Under the pieces are notes generated by a model, which made no database searches, was not told the DNA's origin, and worked only from the letters and a program-made list of their open reading frames with translations. Below, in pieces: positions 49,827-58,720 of a stretch of DNA of 64,000 nucleotides. This stretch comes from Actinoplanes derwentensis (GTDB lineage Bacteria; Actinomycetota; Actinomycetes; Mycobacteriales; Micromonosporaceae). The position numbers and the translations under genes were made by a program. The stretch is taken from positions 248,001 to 312,000 of the forward strand of contig NZ_LT629758.1 in NCBI RefSeq assembly GCF_900104725.1, written 5' to 3'. Each line of letters starts with the position of its first letter. The stretch's first letter is position 1.

Positions 49827-50621
49827 ATGAGGCTCAGCGGCAGCGGGATGACACTCGCCTACGACAAGCGGGTCATCGCCGAGGACCTGAGTGTCGAGAT
49901 CCCGGACGGCTCGTTCACGGTGATCATCGGGCCGAACGCGTGCGGCAAGTCCACCCTGCTGCGGGCCCTGTCCCGGCTGCTGAAGCCGACAGCCGGCACC
50001 GTGTTCCTGGACGGGAAGGACGTTCATTCCCAGCCGACTCGTACGGTCGCCAAGACGCTCGGCCTCCTCCCGCAGTCGTCGACCGCCCCGGACGGCATCA
50101 CCGTGGCCGAACTGGTGGCCCGCGGCCGCTACCCGCACCAGAGCCTGCTGCGGCGCTGGTCGACCGAGGACGAACAGGTCGTCACCGAGTCGATGGAGGC
50201 CACCGGAGTCGCCGACCTGGCCGACCGGATCGTCGACGAACTGTCCGGCGGCCAGCGGCAGCGGGTGTGGCTGGCGATGGCCCTGGCCCAGCAGACGCCG
50301 TTGCTGCTGCTCGACGAGCCGACCACCTACCTGGACATCGCGCACCAGATCGAAGTCCTCGACCTCTGCGCCGAGCTGCACGAACGCCAGGGCCGCACGC
50401 TCGTCGCGGTGCTGCACGACCTGAACCACGCCGCCCGGTACGCCACCCACCTGATCGCCATGCGCTCCGGCCGGGTCGTCGGCTCGGGGCAACCGGCCGA
50501 GGTCCTCACCGCGAGCCTGGTCGAGGAGGTCTTCGGCCTGCCGTGCCGGGTGATCGACGACCCGGAGACCGGCACCCCACTGGTGGTCCCGGCCGCCCGC
50601 CGCCGCACTCCGGCGGTCTAG
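49827..50621 (+). CDS. Iron-siderophore ABC transporter ATPase (FepC-like)
   Basis: A 264-residue ATP-binding subunit. Walker A: FTVIIGPNACGKSTLLRALS. Q-loop LGLLPQSSTAPDGITV, signature IVDELSGGQRQRVWLAMALA, Walker B PLLLLDEPTTYLDIAHQIEV and switch His in LVAVLHDLNHAARYATHLI. These are characteristic of FepC/FhuC. ATG 49827 has AGGAG five bases upstream; ATG 49824 and GTG 49812 are alternatives. It energises uptake with the two FecCD subunits; the binding protein gene is divergent on the other side of the iron box. Confidence 0.93.
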   Translation: MRLSGSGMTLAYDKRVIAEDLSVEIPDGSFTVIIGPNACGKSTLLRALSRLLKPTAGTVFLDGKDVHSQPTRTVAKTLGLLPQSSTAPDGITVAELVARGRYPHQSLLRRWSTEDEQVVTESMEATGVADLADRIVDELSGGQRQRVWLAMALAQQTPLLLLDEPTTYLDIAHQIEVLDLCAELHERQGRTLVAVLHDLNHAARYATHLIAMRSGRVVGSGQPAEVLTASLVEEVFGLPCRVIDDPETGTPLVVPAARRRTPAV

Positions 50622-50628
50622 CCGTGGG

Positions 50629-50967
50629 TCAGGGGCGGTCCTTCTTGGGCAGGGTGGCGACAACAGTGTCGTAGGAGGCGTCGACCGCCTCCAGGATCTC
50701 GTCGTCGGGGATGGCTCCGGCCAGGCGTAGCTTGTTCCAGCCGTGCCGGCCGATGTAGGGGCTCACCGATGCGTCGTCGGGGTAGCGGGCCAGCCACTCG
50801 TCGGCGTCGTCGCGGCCGGTGCCGCATTTGACGCCCACAGTGGTGCCGTCGCCGAGGAACGCGAAGATCTTCGGGCCGACCTTGGCGACGATGTCGCCGT
50901 CCCATGGTTCGTCCTGCCAGGCGCCGGGTTTGGCGAGGCAGTAACGGAGCAGCTTTTCGCCGGTCAC
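50629..50967 (-). CDS. MmcQ/YjbR-family protein
   Basis: A 112-residue protein with the YjbR (CyaY-like/DNA-binding) fold: EKLLRYCLAKPGAWQDEPWD, KVGPKIFAFLGDGTTVGVKC, DEWLARYPDDASVSPYIGRH, WNKLRLAGAIPDDEILEAVD, YDTVVATLPKK. Members are called DNA-binding from structure, without clear function. Convergent with the ATPase gene, 7 nt apart, so unrelated by operon. Confidence 0.87.
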   Translation of the reverse strand: MTGEKLLRYCLAKPGAWQDEPWDGDIVAKVGPKIFAFLGDGTTVGVKCGTGRDDADEWLARYPDDASVSPYIGRHGWNKLRLAGAIPDDEILEAVDASYDTVVATLPKKDRP

Positions 50968-51017
50968 CTGCCGTGTCTACGCGATGAGGACCGAACGTGC
51001 AAGTACCGCCACGTTCT

Positions 51018-51047
51018 TTGCAAAATGGACAATTATTCCTTTACCGT
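51018..51047 (+). promoter_or_regulatory. Candidate promoter of the sulfotransferase gene
   Basis: TTGCAA (51018-51023) and TACCGT (51042-51047, TANNNT type) lie 18 bp apart in an AT-rich patch. The -10 ends 7 nt before the ATG at 51055, so the transcript would be leaderless or nearly so, and indeed no ribosome site is visible. Confidence 0.45.
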
Positions 51048-51054
51048 CTAGGGC

Positions 51055-52035
51055 ATGTCTGACCGCCCGATCTTCGTCGTCGGCTGCCCGCGCTCGGGCA
51101 CCACGATGCTTCAGCTGATGCTGCACGCGCACCCGCGGATCGCGCTGCCGCCGGAGAGCCGGTTCCTGCTGCCGGCGTTCTACCGCCGTCACGAGTTCGG
51201 TGACCTGGACGATCCGGACCAGCGCCGGGCCCTCGGTGAGTGGATCACCAGCACTCAACATTTCGGGGATCTCGGCCTGGACAAGAGCGCTGTGGTGGAC
51301 GCGGTCGCGGCGGCACCGGGCACGCTCGGATCGGCGCTCGGCACGGTCTTCAAGCTCTACGCCGGACGGTTCGGCAAGCCGCGCTGGGGCGACAAGCGGC
51401 CCGCCTACCTGCGTAATCTGCCGGCCATCCTGCGGCTCTTCCCGGACGCGCAGATCATCAACATCATGCGCGACGGGCGGGACTGCGTGGCGTCACTGAA
51501 GGAGACGCCGTGGCGGCCGGCCGACTTCGGGGAGCTGATCGATTACTGGGCGCGGTCAGCGGACGCCTCGCTGCGGGCCGCCCGCACCTATCCGGCGGAC
51601 GTCTTCCACCAGGTGCGCTACGAGGATCTGACCGCCGACCCGGAGACCCGGCTGCGGGCGATCTGCGAATTTCTGGGGGAGCAGTACGCCCCGGCGATGG
51701 CCCGGCCGTCCGAACTGGCCCCGGTGGCGGTGCCGGCCTACAAGACGTGGCATTCGCTGACCCGGTCCGCGGTGACCACCGAACGGGTCAGCAGCTGGCA
51801 GCAGCGCCTGACCGAAGAGGAGGTCGCCCACTGCGAGGCGGTCTTCGGTGATCGGCTGACCCGGTTCGGCTACCAGCTGTCCACTCCGGGCCGGCGGACC
51901 ACCCGGGTCCGGGCGGCCCGCACCTGGCTGGTCGTGCGGGACCGGCTCGGCCCGGCCCGGGACCGCGCGGAGGACGTGAAAGGGCGGTTGCTGGCCCGGC
52001 GACGCGGGCCGGCCCTGCCGGCCCGCCTCACCTGA
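51055..52035 (+). CDS. Sulfotransferase family protein
   Basis: A 326-residue PAPS-dependent sulfotransferase. The 5'-phosphosulfate loop is FVVGCPRSGTTMLQLMLHAH near the N-terminus (PRSGTT). The 3'-phosphate site is IINIMRDGRDCVASLKETPW (RDGRDxxxS). Further regions, VFHQVRYEDLTADPETRLRA and ICEFLGEQYAP, are standard. The basic C-terminal tail (about 280-326, RTTRVRAARTWLVVRDRLGP) may touch a membrane or acidic substrate. Acceptor unknown; glycolipids or wall glycans are typical in actinomycetes. Single gene. Confidence 0.88.
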   Translation: MSDRPIFVVGCPRSGTTMLQLMLHAHPRIALPPESRFLLPAFYRRHEFGDLDDPDQRRALGEWITSTQHFGDLGLDKSAVVDAVAAAPGTLGSALGTVFKLYAGRFGKPRWGDKRPAYLRNLPAILRLFPDAQIINIMRDGRDCVASLKETPWRPADFGELIDYWARSADASLRAARTYPADVFHQVRYEDLTADPETRLRAICEFLGEQYAPAMARPSELAPVAVPAYKTWHSLTRSAVTTERVSSWQQRLTEEEVAHCEAVFGDRLTRFGYQLSTPGRRTTRVRAARTWLVVRDRLGPARDRAEDVKGRLLARRRGPALPARLT

Positions 52036-52047
52036 TGATGAAAGCGG

Positions 52048-52680
52048 TCACTCCTGGCCGGTGTACGCCTTGAGCGTGTTCGCCGCCTGCCGGCGTGCCG
52101 TCTCCGGATCGGTGCCGAACGCGATGTCCGCCTCGGTCCACGCGTCGGCGCTGAGCCGCATGAAGGTGATGCCGTCCTCGGACATCGACCACGCCATCGC
52201 CTGTTCCGGGGTGATCGACGACTCGGGGTGATGCAGGTGGTTGGCCAGGCCCCAGAACGCGCCCTCCCAGCCGAGGCCGACGGCGCCCGGTCCGTACTGC
52301 GCCCAGTGCTCGTCGTCGACGTGTGACACGTGCTCCAGCTCGAACCGGGTCCGGTCGCCCTCCGGGACGATCCGCACCTCGACCCAGCTCACCTGGTCGC
52401 CGAACTCCCAGGTCGCGGCGATCGAGCGCGGCTTGTCACAGGCGGTGATCGTGCCGCCGGCGTTGCCCTCGAACTGGTACCGCCCACCGAGCCGCAGGTC
52501 ACCGGAGACCGGCAGGAACCAGCGGCTGATCCGTTCCGGGTCGGTGACCACGTCCCACAGGTCGGCGGGGTCGGTGTCGTGGACTTGGCTGATCGTCATC
52601 ACCCTCGCCTCACCCGCTTCCAGGCCACGGGTGCCGATGGTCCGGCGTACCCCACTGATCTGCTCTTTGACGTCGATCAT
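52048..52680 (-). CDS. SRPBCC (AHSA1-like) domain protein
   Basis: A 210-residue helix-grip protein: GEARVMTISQVHDTDPADLW, VVTDPERISRWFLPVSGDLR, LGGRYQFEGNAGGTITACDK, RSIAATWEFGDQVSWVEVRI, TRFELEHVSHVDDEHWAQYG. It resembles AHSA1/START proteins that bind hydrophobic molecules and are often encoded with an ArsR regulator. ATG 52680 overlaps the ArsR stop by 4 nt (ATGA), confirming the pair. Ligand unknown. Residues before this start in the longer frame belong to arsR read out of frame. Confidence 0.9.
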   Translation of the reverse strand: MIDVKEQISGVRRTIGTRGLEAGEARVMTISQVHDTDPADLWDVVTDPERISRWFLPVSGDLRLGGRYQFEGNAGGTITACDKPRSIAATWEFGDQVSWVEVRIVPEGDRTRFELEHVSHVDDEHWAQYGPGAVGLGWEGAFWGLANHLHHPESSITPEQAMAWSMSEDGITFMRLSADAWTEADIAFGTDPETARRQAANTLKAYTGQE

Positions 52681-53045
52681 CCCGCGTTCCTCGTTTCGGC
52701 TGGTCCGGCGCCCTCGGCGAGTCGCCGGAGGCGCTTGCCGCGAGCCACCTCGGTGGACATCGCGGCGAGGTGCGGCGCCCAGAACCTCCGGAAGGGGGCC
52801 AGCCACTCGTCGGCCTGCCGCAGCGCGGTGTGATCAACCGCGTAGAGGCGCCGGGCGCCGTCGGGGCGCACGGTGGCGAAGCCGTTGTCGCGCAGCACCC
52901 GCAGGTGCTGGGACACGGCCGGCTGGGTGATGCCGAACTCCGCCCGGATGACAGCGGTGACGGCGCCGGAGGTCTGCTCGCCCTCGGCGAGCAGCTCGAG
53001 GATGCGGCGGCGAACCGGATCTCCGAGAACATCGAACGCATGCAC
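52677..53045 (-). CDS. ArsR-family transcriptional regulator
   Basis: A 122-residue winged-helix repressor: MHAFDVLGDPVRRRILELLA, EGEQTSGAVTAVIRAEFGIT, QPAVSQHLRVLRDNGFATVR (recognition helix) and PDGARRLYAVDHTALRQADE. There are no metal-binding cysteines, so it is of the SRPBCC-partner subgroup, not a metal sensor. Its start lies 29 nt from an inverted repeat in an unusual AT-rich promoter (53056-53096), suggesting autorepression of this two-gene unit. Confidence 0.9.
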   Translation of the reverse strand: MHAFDVLGDPVRRRILELLAEGEQTSGAVTAVIRAEFGITQPAVSQHLRVLRDNGFATVRPDGARRLYAVDHTALRQADEWLAPFRRFWAPHLAAMSTEVARGKRLRRLAEGAGPAETRNAG

Positions 53046-53073
53046 TCCAGCACCCTATCAGAATAGTCTTATA

Positions 53074-53087
53074 TAAGTATTCACTTA
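53074..53087 (-). promoter_or_regulatory. Probable ArsR operator and promoter
   Basis: TAAGT-ATTC-ACTTA forms a 14-bp inverted repeat inside an AT-rich island (53056-53096) that also contains CTTATATAAG, giving a TATAAG-type -10 on the minus strand. It lies directly upstream of arsR. Confidence 0.6.
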
Positions 53088-53104
53088 AAATAAAATGAGA
53101 GAGA

Positions 53105-53140
53105 GCCGGGCCCGCCCGGTGGAAGGGAGGCGGGCCCGGC
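53105..53140 (-). terminator. Stem-loop terminator after the cellulase gene
   Basis: Perfect 12-bp arms GCCGGGCCCGCC (53105-53116) and its complement (53129-53140) with a 12-nt loop. On the minus strand a T/C-rich run follows (CTCTCTCATTTTATTTT). It separates the cellulase from arsR. Confidence 0.8.
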
Positions 53141-53219
53141 GGCTTCTCGGTGCTCCTCCGTCAACCGGCACGCGGCCGGGCGGCGAAGAAGCACGCCGGG
53201 TTGGCGGAGCAGCGCCCCG

Positions 53220-54596
53220 TTACCCGGCTCGGAGCCGGTTGCGGAGCAGCGCGCCCGATTCGGTGAGCACGCTGGTGCCACTGAACGCCCCGGCGGCGCA
53301 GGTGCCCGGCTTGAGTGCCGCGCTGCCCTCGCTCGCGTCGGAGAACGTCCAGTTGGCGTAACCGATCTTCAACCGGTCCAGCAGGTCCAGCCAGGCGTTG
53401 GTGCTGGCCGTGTCGACCGCGCCGTCACCGGTGTAGGTGACCGTCCCGAACTCGGTCACGAACAGTGGCAGCGAGGCCGCCGCCCGCTCCACCTCGGCGC
53501 GGTAGTTGTCCTTGTGGGACGCCGCGTAGAAGTGGAAGGCGTACATCACGTTGGCCGCGCTGACCGGGTTGCTGACGATCTCCGCGGAGTTGCCGCCCTC
53601 GGAGACGCCGAGCGACGACCAGCCGCGGGTGCCGACGATCACGACACCGTCCGGGTCGTTCGCGCGGATCACCGGGATGACCTGGTCGGCGTAGTTCTTG
53701 ATCTGCGCCCAGCTCACCCCGTTCGGCTCGTTGGCGATCTCGTAGATCACGTTCTTCTTGTTCGCGTGCCGGGCCGACACCTGGGCGAAGAACGTCTTGG
53801 CCCGCTCCAGGTTGAACGCCGGGTCGCCCGGAGTGAGGATGTGGAAGTCGATCAGCGCGTACATGCCGCGCTCGCTGGCCTCGTCGACCAGGGCGTTCAC
53901 CCGGGCGGTGAACCCGGCCGGGTCGGTCTCGTAACCCTGCTCCTGCACGTACATCGAGATCCGGAGCAGGTCGGCGTTCCAGTCGCCGGCCAGCCAGTCC
54001 AGGGATGCGTCGGTGTAGCAGGCGGGGAACCACTGGAGGCCGTGTGTGCTCATGCCCTTGAGCTGGACCGGCTGGCCGCTCTCGTTGCACAGCTTGGTGC
54101 CGCAGACCTTCAGCTGCCCGTTGATCCCGACCGGGGTGCCGTCGTTGGAGGCGGACGGGCTCGGAGCCGGCGACGACGAGGAGGGTGACGGCGACGGGTT
54201 GGTGGTCCCGGTGCAGGAGACGCCGTTGACCAGGCACGCGGTCGGCCGCCCGGTGCCGCTGACGATGAAGCCGAAGCTGGTGGAGCCGCCCGCGGGGATG
54301 CCGGCGTTCCAGCCGGCCGGGGTGAACGTGTAGGTGCTGCCGCTGGTCGCGAGCGTGGCGTTCCAGGCCTGGGTGACCGTGGTGCCGGCCGGCAGGGTCA
54401 GGTCGACCTTCCAGGTGCTGATCGCCGTGGACCGGTCGTTGTTGACCGTGATCTGGCCCTGATAACCGTTGGTCCATGAGCTCTGCACGGTGAACGCCGC
54501 CGTCTCCGCACTCGCCGGGAGTGCGAAGAGAGCGGCGGAGGACGCGGCGACCACCGCTATCACTGTGGCTAGGATGGTGCCGGTTCGGCGTTTCAC
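53220..54596 (-). CDS. Secreted cellulase: CBM2 plus GH5 endoglucanase
   Basis: 458 residues. Signal peptide MKRRTGTILATVIAVVAASS to about residue 30 (PASAE). CBM2 (about 33-130): FTVQSSWTNGYQGQITVNND, AWNATLATSGSTYTFTPAGW, ending with a Cys pair (TACLVNGVSC). A Pro/Ser linker (about 133-150) leads to the GH5 domain (about 155-445): IYEIANEPNGVSWAQIK holds the acid/base Glu, and PLFVTEFGTVTYTG the nucleophile Glu; LKGMSTHGLQWFP and YAFHFYAASHK are typical. It hydrolyses beta-1,4-glucan outside the cell. A perfect CebR box lies 48 nt upstream. A tyrosine- and Trp-rich cleft is seen. Confidence 0.94.
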   Translation of the reverse strand: MKRRTGTILATVIAVVAASSAALFALPASAETAAFTVQSSWTNGYQGQITVNNDRSTAISTWKVDLTLPAGTTVTQAWNATLATSGSTYTFTPAGWNAGIPAGGSTSFGFIVSGTGRPTACLVNGVSCTGTTNPSPSPSSSSPAPSPSASNDGTPVGINGQLKVCGTKLCNESGQPVQLKGMSTHGLQWFPACYTDASLDWLAGDWNADLLRISMYVQEQGYETDPAGFTARVNALVDEASERGMYALIDFHILTPGDPAFNLERAKTFFAQVSARHANKKNVIYEIANEPNGVSWAQIKNYADQVIPVIRANDPDGVVIVGTRGWSSLGVSEGGNSAEIVSNPVSAANVMYAFHFYAASHKDNYRAEVERAAASLPLFVTEFGTVTYTGDGAVDTASTNAWLDLLDRLKIGYANWTFSDASEGSAALKPGTCAAGAFSGTSVLTESGALLRNRLRAG

Positions 54597-54644
54597 GGGG
54601 ACATCACCTCGGGGGGATGATCGCGGGCCGGGGAAAACCCGCCC

Positions 54645-54658
54645 TGGGAGCGCTCCCA
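54645..54658 (-). promoter_or_regulatory. CebR operator
   Basis: TGGGAGCGCTCCCA is a perfect 14-bp palindrome identical to the CebR/CelR binding site of streptomycetes, where cello-oligosaccharides release repression of cellulase genes. It lies 49-62 nt upstream of the cellulase ATG. No cebR gene is in the window. Confidence 0.93.
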
Positions 54659-54693
54659 GGGCCTCCGACTGTAACGCCCGAGTAAATCGCTGT

Positions 54694-55703
<1,010 letters not shown>

Positions 55704-55707
<4 letters not shown>

Positions 55708-56468
55708 GACTTCTTTCCCTTCAGAGAACCTGCGATGGACAGCACGATCAGCAGGACGAACGCGAACAGCAGAGCCGCCAGGGACACCGCCACCGACACG
55801 GTGGCGCTGCTCTTGCCCAGGTAGTCGATGGCGACCTGCAGATTGGTGCGATGCAGCAGCGAGGCGATGGTGAACTCGCCGAGCACCAGGGCCACGGTCA
55901 GGAACGCGGCGGACAGCACGGCCGACCGGATGTTCGGCAGCACCACCCGCACGATCACGGTGAACCAGCCGGCGCCCAGGCCGCGGGCCGCCTCGGCCAA
56001 AGTCTGCACGTCGATCGCGGACAGGCCGGTGTCGATGGCGCGGTAGGCGTACGGCAGGACCAGCACGGTGTACGCGAACACCAGCGTGATCGACGAGCCG
56101 CCGACGAAGTAGTTGACCCACGCGTACACCGGTGCCAGCCCGACCACCAGCACGATCGCCGGGATCGTCAGCGGCAGCAGGCACAGGAACTCCACCAGCG
56201 GCCGCAGCCGGGGCAGCCGCAGCCGCACCCAGATCGCCGTCGGCACCAGCAGCACCAGCATCAGCATCGTGGTCAGTGCCGCCTGCGCCACCGAGGCGAG
56301 GATGCCCTCGGCCAGCGCCGGATAGTCGGCGCTGAGTCTCGGCCAGTTCAGCAGCAGCGGCCAGGTCTCCGGGTCGCGGGCGCTGAACTCGGCCATCGCC
56401 ACCAGCGGCAGCAGGAAGAACACGCCCATCACGGTCAGGACGGTCCACCGGAAGGCTATCCGAGCCAC
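55704..56468 (-). CDS. ABC importer permease, second subunit
   Basis: 254 residues, six spans: WTVLTVMGVFFLLPLVAMAE, AALTTMLMLVLLVPTAIWVR, RPLVEFLCLLPLTIPAIVLV, SITLVFAYTVLVLPYAYRAI, AVLSAAFLTVALVLGEFTIA and LAALLFAFVLLIVLSIAGSL. The EAA loop is LAEAARGLGAGWFTVIVRVV. GTG 56468 overlaps the preceding permease by 13 nt and is the first plausible start, since the frame before it is antisense-free but out of frame with the partner gene. Forms the channel with the 56456 subunit. Confidence 0.88.
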
Positions 56469-57352
56469 TTCGCCGTCCTTCTCTGCAGCAGGGCGTACAG
56501 GGCCATCACCACGGCCACGACCACCACCATGCCGAGCGCCATCGCCTTGCCCAGGTTCGCCTGACCGAGGACGACCTCGCTGGTCAGCGCACCGCGAATC
56601 TGCAACGGGACGATCGGGCTGCCCTGGCTGACCAGGGCGGCGGCGGTGGCGTACGCGGAGAAGGCGTTGGCGAACAGCAGCAGCGCCGAACCGAGGAACG
56701 CCGGCGCCAGCAGCGGCCCGGCCACCCGGGTCCAGTAGTGCCAGGTGCTGCCGCCGAGGCTGGTCGCGGCCTCGCGCCACTGCGGGCGGATGCCGTCCAG
56801 CGCGGGCAGGAAGACGATCACCATGAGCGGGATCTGAAAGTAGGTGTAGACCAGGGTCAGACCCGGAAGTTCGAAGAGCCACACCCCGTTGGCGTACGGA
56901 TCCAGCCCGTGTTCCTGCAGCCAGACGGTCACGAAACCGGACAGCCCGATCGTCGCCAGGAACGCGAACGCGAGCGTGACCCCGCCGAACTGGGCCAGCA
57001 CCCCGGCCGCCGCGGTGACCACCCGCCGGAGCAGGCCGTTCGGTTTACCGGTGACCAGTGCGTACGCCAGCAGCGCCCCGAACACCGCCCCCATCACCGC
57101 ACTGGACGCCGACAGGGCGATGCTGCGCCCGAACGCCGCGACGATGTACTCGTCCCCGAGACCCCGGACGTTGTCCAGAGTGAACCCGCGCCCGCCGTCC
57201 CCGGTGAACGCGCCGATCACCACGACCAGCGTCGGAATGATCAGGAAGATCGCCACGTAGGCGAAGAACGGCACCGTCCCCAGCAGGGCACCGCCCCGCA
57301 GGCGCGGCCGGCGGGCCACACGCTGCGGAACGGCGGGTGCGCTCTCAGCCAA
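56456..57352 (-). CDS. ABC importer permease, first subunit
   Basis: 298 residues with a basic N-terminus (QRVARRPRLRGG) and six spans, among them GTVPFFAYVAIFLIIPTLVV, GRSIALSASSAVMGAVFGAL, LAQFGGVTLAFAFLATIGLS, LTLVYTYFQIPLMVIVFLPA and AMALGMVVVVAVVMALYALL. The EAA-type loop is WREAATSLGGSTWHYWTRVA. This is the PotB/ThiP-like permease of the operon. It overlaps the binding protein gene by 8 nt and the next permease by 13 nt. Confidence 0.9.
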   Translation of the reverse strand: MAESAPAVPQRVARRPRLRGGALLGTVPFFAYVAIFLIIPTLVVVIGAFTGDGGRGFTLDNVRGLGDEYIVAAFGRSIALSASSAVMGAVFGALLAYALVTGKPNGLLRRVVTAAAGVLAQFGGVTLAFAFLATIGLSGFVTVWLQEHGLDPYANGVWLFELPGLTLVYTYFQIPLMVIVFLPALDGIRPQWREAATSLGGSTWHYWTRVAGPLLAPAFLGSALLLFANAFSAYATAAALVSQGSPIVPLQIRGALTSEVVLGQANLGKAMALGMVVVVAVVMALYALLQRRTAKWLG

Positions 57353-58469
57353 TTGCCTTGGCCCAGTTCGCGCTCAGGTATTCCTTGGCCTTGGTGTTCT
57401 GCGCCTCGGTCGGGACCACCAGCGTGCCCTCCACCTTGGTCAGCGCGGCGTACGCGGTCGCGTCGATGGTGCCGGCCTTCGCCATCGCGTCGGCGCGGAC
57501 CGGGCGGGCGCCACCTTTGAGCCACAGGTTCTGGCCCTCGTCGGAGTAGAGGTACTCCTGCCACAGCCGGGCCGCGGCCGGGTGCGGGGCGTCGGCGTTG
57601 ATCGCCTGCACGTAGTAGGAACCGAGCACGGTGCCGGCCGGGACGAGCACCTTCCAGGTCGGCAGCTTCGCCGTCTCGGCGGCGTTCACGTAGTCCCAGT
57701 CGAAGACGACCGGGGTCTGCCCGGACTGGATGGTGGCCGAGCTCGGGTCGACGGGCAGGAAGTTACCGGCCTTCTTCAGGTCGCCGAAGAACTCGACACC
57801 CTTGGCGATGTCGTCGACGGTGCCGCCGTTCGCCAGCGACGCCAGCTGCACCCCACCGAACGCGGCACCGGCCTGGGTCGGGTCGCCGTTGAGCGCGACC
57901 TTGCCCTTGTACTCGGCCTTCAGCAGGTCGGCGACACCGGTCGGGGCCGGGACCTTGGCGCTGTCGTAGCCGATCGACATGTAGCCGCCGTAGTCGTTGA
58001 CCCAGGTGCCGTTCGCGTCCTTGAGCTCGGCCGGGATCTCACCGAACTTCTCCACCTTGTACGGCGCGAACTTCGCCGTGTTGGCGCTCGCGACCGCGGC
58101 GGACAGGTCGAACACGTCGGGCGCGGTGTCCTGTCCCTTGTGCTGGTCGGCGGCGTTGATCTCGGCCTGGCTGGACCCGTCCGGCTGGTCCGAGACGACC
58201 TTGATGCCGTACTTGGTGCCGAACGCCTTGATGATCTCGCCGTAGTTCGCCCAGGTCGGCGGCAGGGCGATGACGTTGAGCTGACCCTCCGCCTTGGCGG
58301 CGGTGATCAGGGCCTCCAGACCGCCCAGGTCGGCGGCGCTGGTCGCGGTGGCCGCGCCACTGGTGGCGGCCTCCGACTCCTTCTCCGGCGGAGAGCAGGC
58401 ACTGCTCAGGGCGACCATGGCGACGGCCGTGAGGGTCGCGGCCGCGGACCGGGCGAGGGTGGTGCGCAC
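57345..58469 (-). CDS. ABC importer substrate-binding lipoprotein (SBP family 6-like)
   Basis: 374 residues from GTG 58469, which has a strong GAAGGAGG site. Lipoprotein signal with lipobox LSSAC (Cys about 25). The binding domain follows: LGGLEALITAAKAEGQLNVI, LPPTWANYGEIIKAFGTKYG, PDVFDLSAAVASANTAKFAP, GYMSIGYDSAKVPAPTGVAD, PVVFDWDYVNAAETAKLPTW. The pattern resembles binding proteins for iron(III), thiamine, phosphonate or polyamines. Ligand-binding residues cannot be fixed. First gene of the four-gene importer; a possible structured leader precedes it. Confidence 0.9.
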   Translation of the reverse strand: MRTTLARSAAATLTAVAMVALSSACSPPEKESEAATSGAATATSAADLGGLEALITAAKAEGQLNVIALPPTWANYGEIIKAFGTKYGIKVVSDQPDGSSQAEINAADQHKGQDTAPDVFDLSAAVASANTAKFAPYKVEKFGEIPAELKDANGTWVNDYGGYMSIGYDSAKVPAPTGVADLLKAEYKGKVALNGDPTQAGAAFGGVQLASLANGGTVDDIAKGVEFFGDLKKAGNFLPVDPSSATIQSGQTPVVFDWDYVNAAETAKLPTWKVLVPAGTVLGSYYVQAINADAPHPAAARLWQEYLYSDEGQNLWLKGGARPVRADAMAKAGTIDATAYAALTKVEGTLVVPTEAQNTKAKEYLSANWAKAIG

Positions 58470-58520
58470 TGTTGTTCCTCCTTCTGCGGCACCGCAACCG
58501 GTGCGCGCTGGGTGGATCAT

Positions 58521-58594
58521 GAAAGTGCTGAATTGAGGGCAGGCGTACGCAGAGAGACCGCACGGCGAATTCAGTGGGTCCCCAGCACCTTTTC
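58521..58594 (-). promoter_or_regulatory. Potential alternative-pairing leader of the ABC importer
   Basis: GTGCTGAATT (58525-58534) can pair in two ways: its CTGAATT with AATTCAG at 58568-58574, or its GTGCTG with CAGCAC at 58583-58588, extended by GAAA with TTTTC. The CTG bases belong to both, so the pairings exclude one another. It lies 52-125 nt upstream of the binding protein start. No known riboswitch consensus is recognised. Confidence 0.4.
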
Positions 58595-58664
58595 ACGTGC
58601 GCTGTTGATCGAAAAGGGTCGTTGAAGGACTGTTACACGCCCGCTGTCCGCCAGACACCACAAG

Positions 58665-58706
58665 AGGCCCCGTCGTCCCCTCTGGCGGGAGGGGACGACG
58701 GGGCCT
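58665..58706 (-). terminator. Stem-loop terminator after the chemoreceptor gene
   Basis: Perfect 16-bp arms (58665-58680, AGGCCCCGTCGTCCCC, with 58691-58706) and a 10-nt loop, 14 nt beyond the stop of the leftward chemoreceptor gene. Confidence 0.82.
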
Positions 58707-58720
58707 CGGGACCGGAAAGC

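Noticed and set aside
49900..49960. Walker A of the FepC-like ATPase reading GPNACGKST instead of GPNGCGKST
   Set aside because: An Ala at this position is seen in many actinobacterial siderophore ATPases and keeps the essential Gly-Lys-Ser/Thr.
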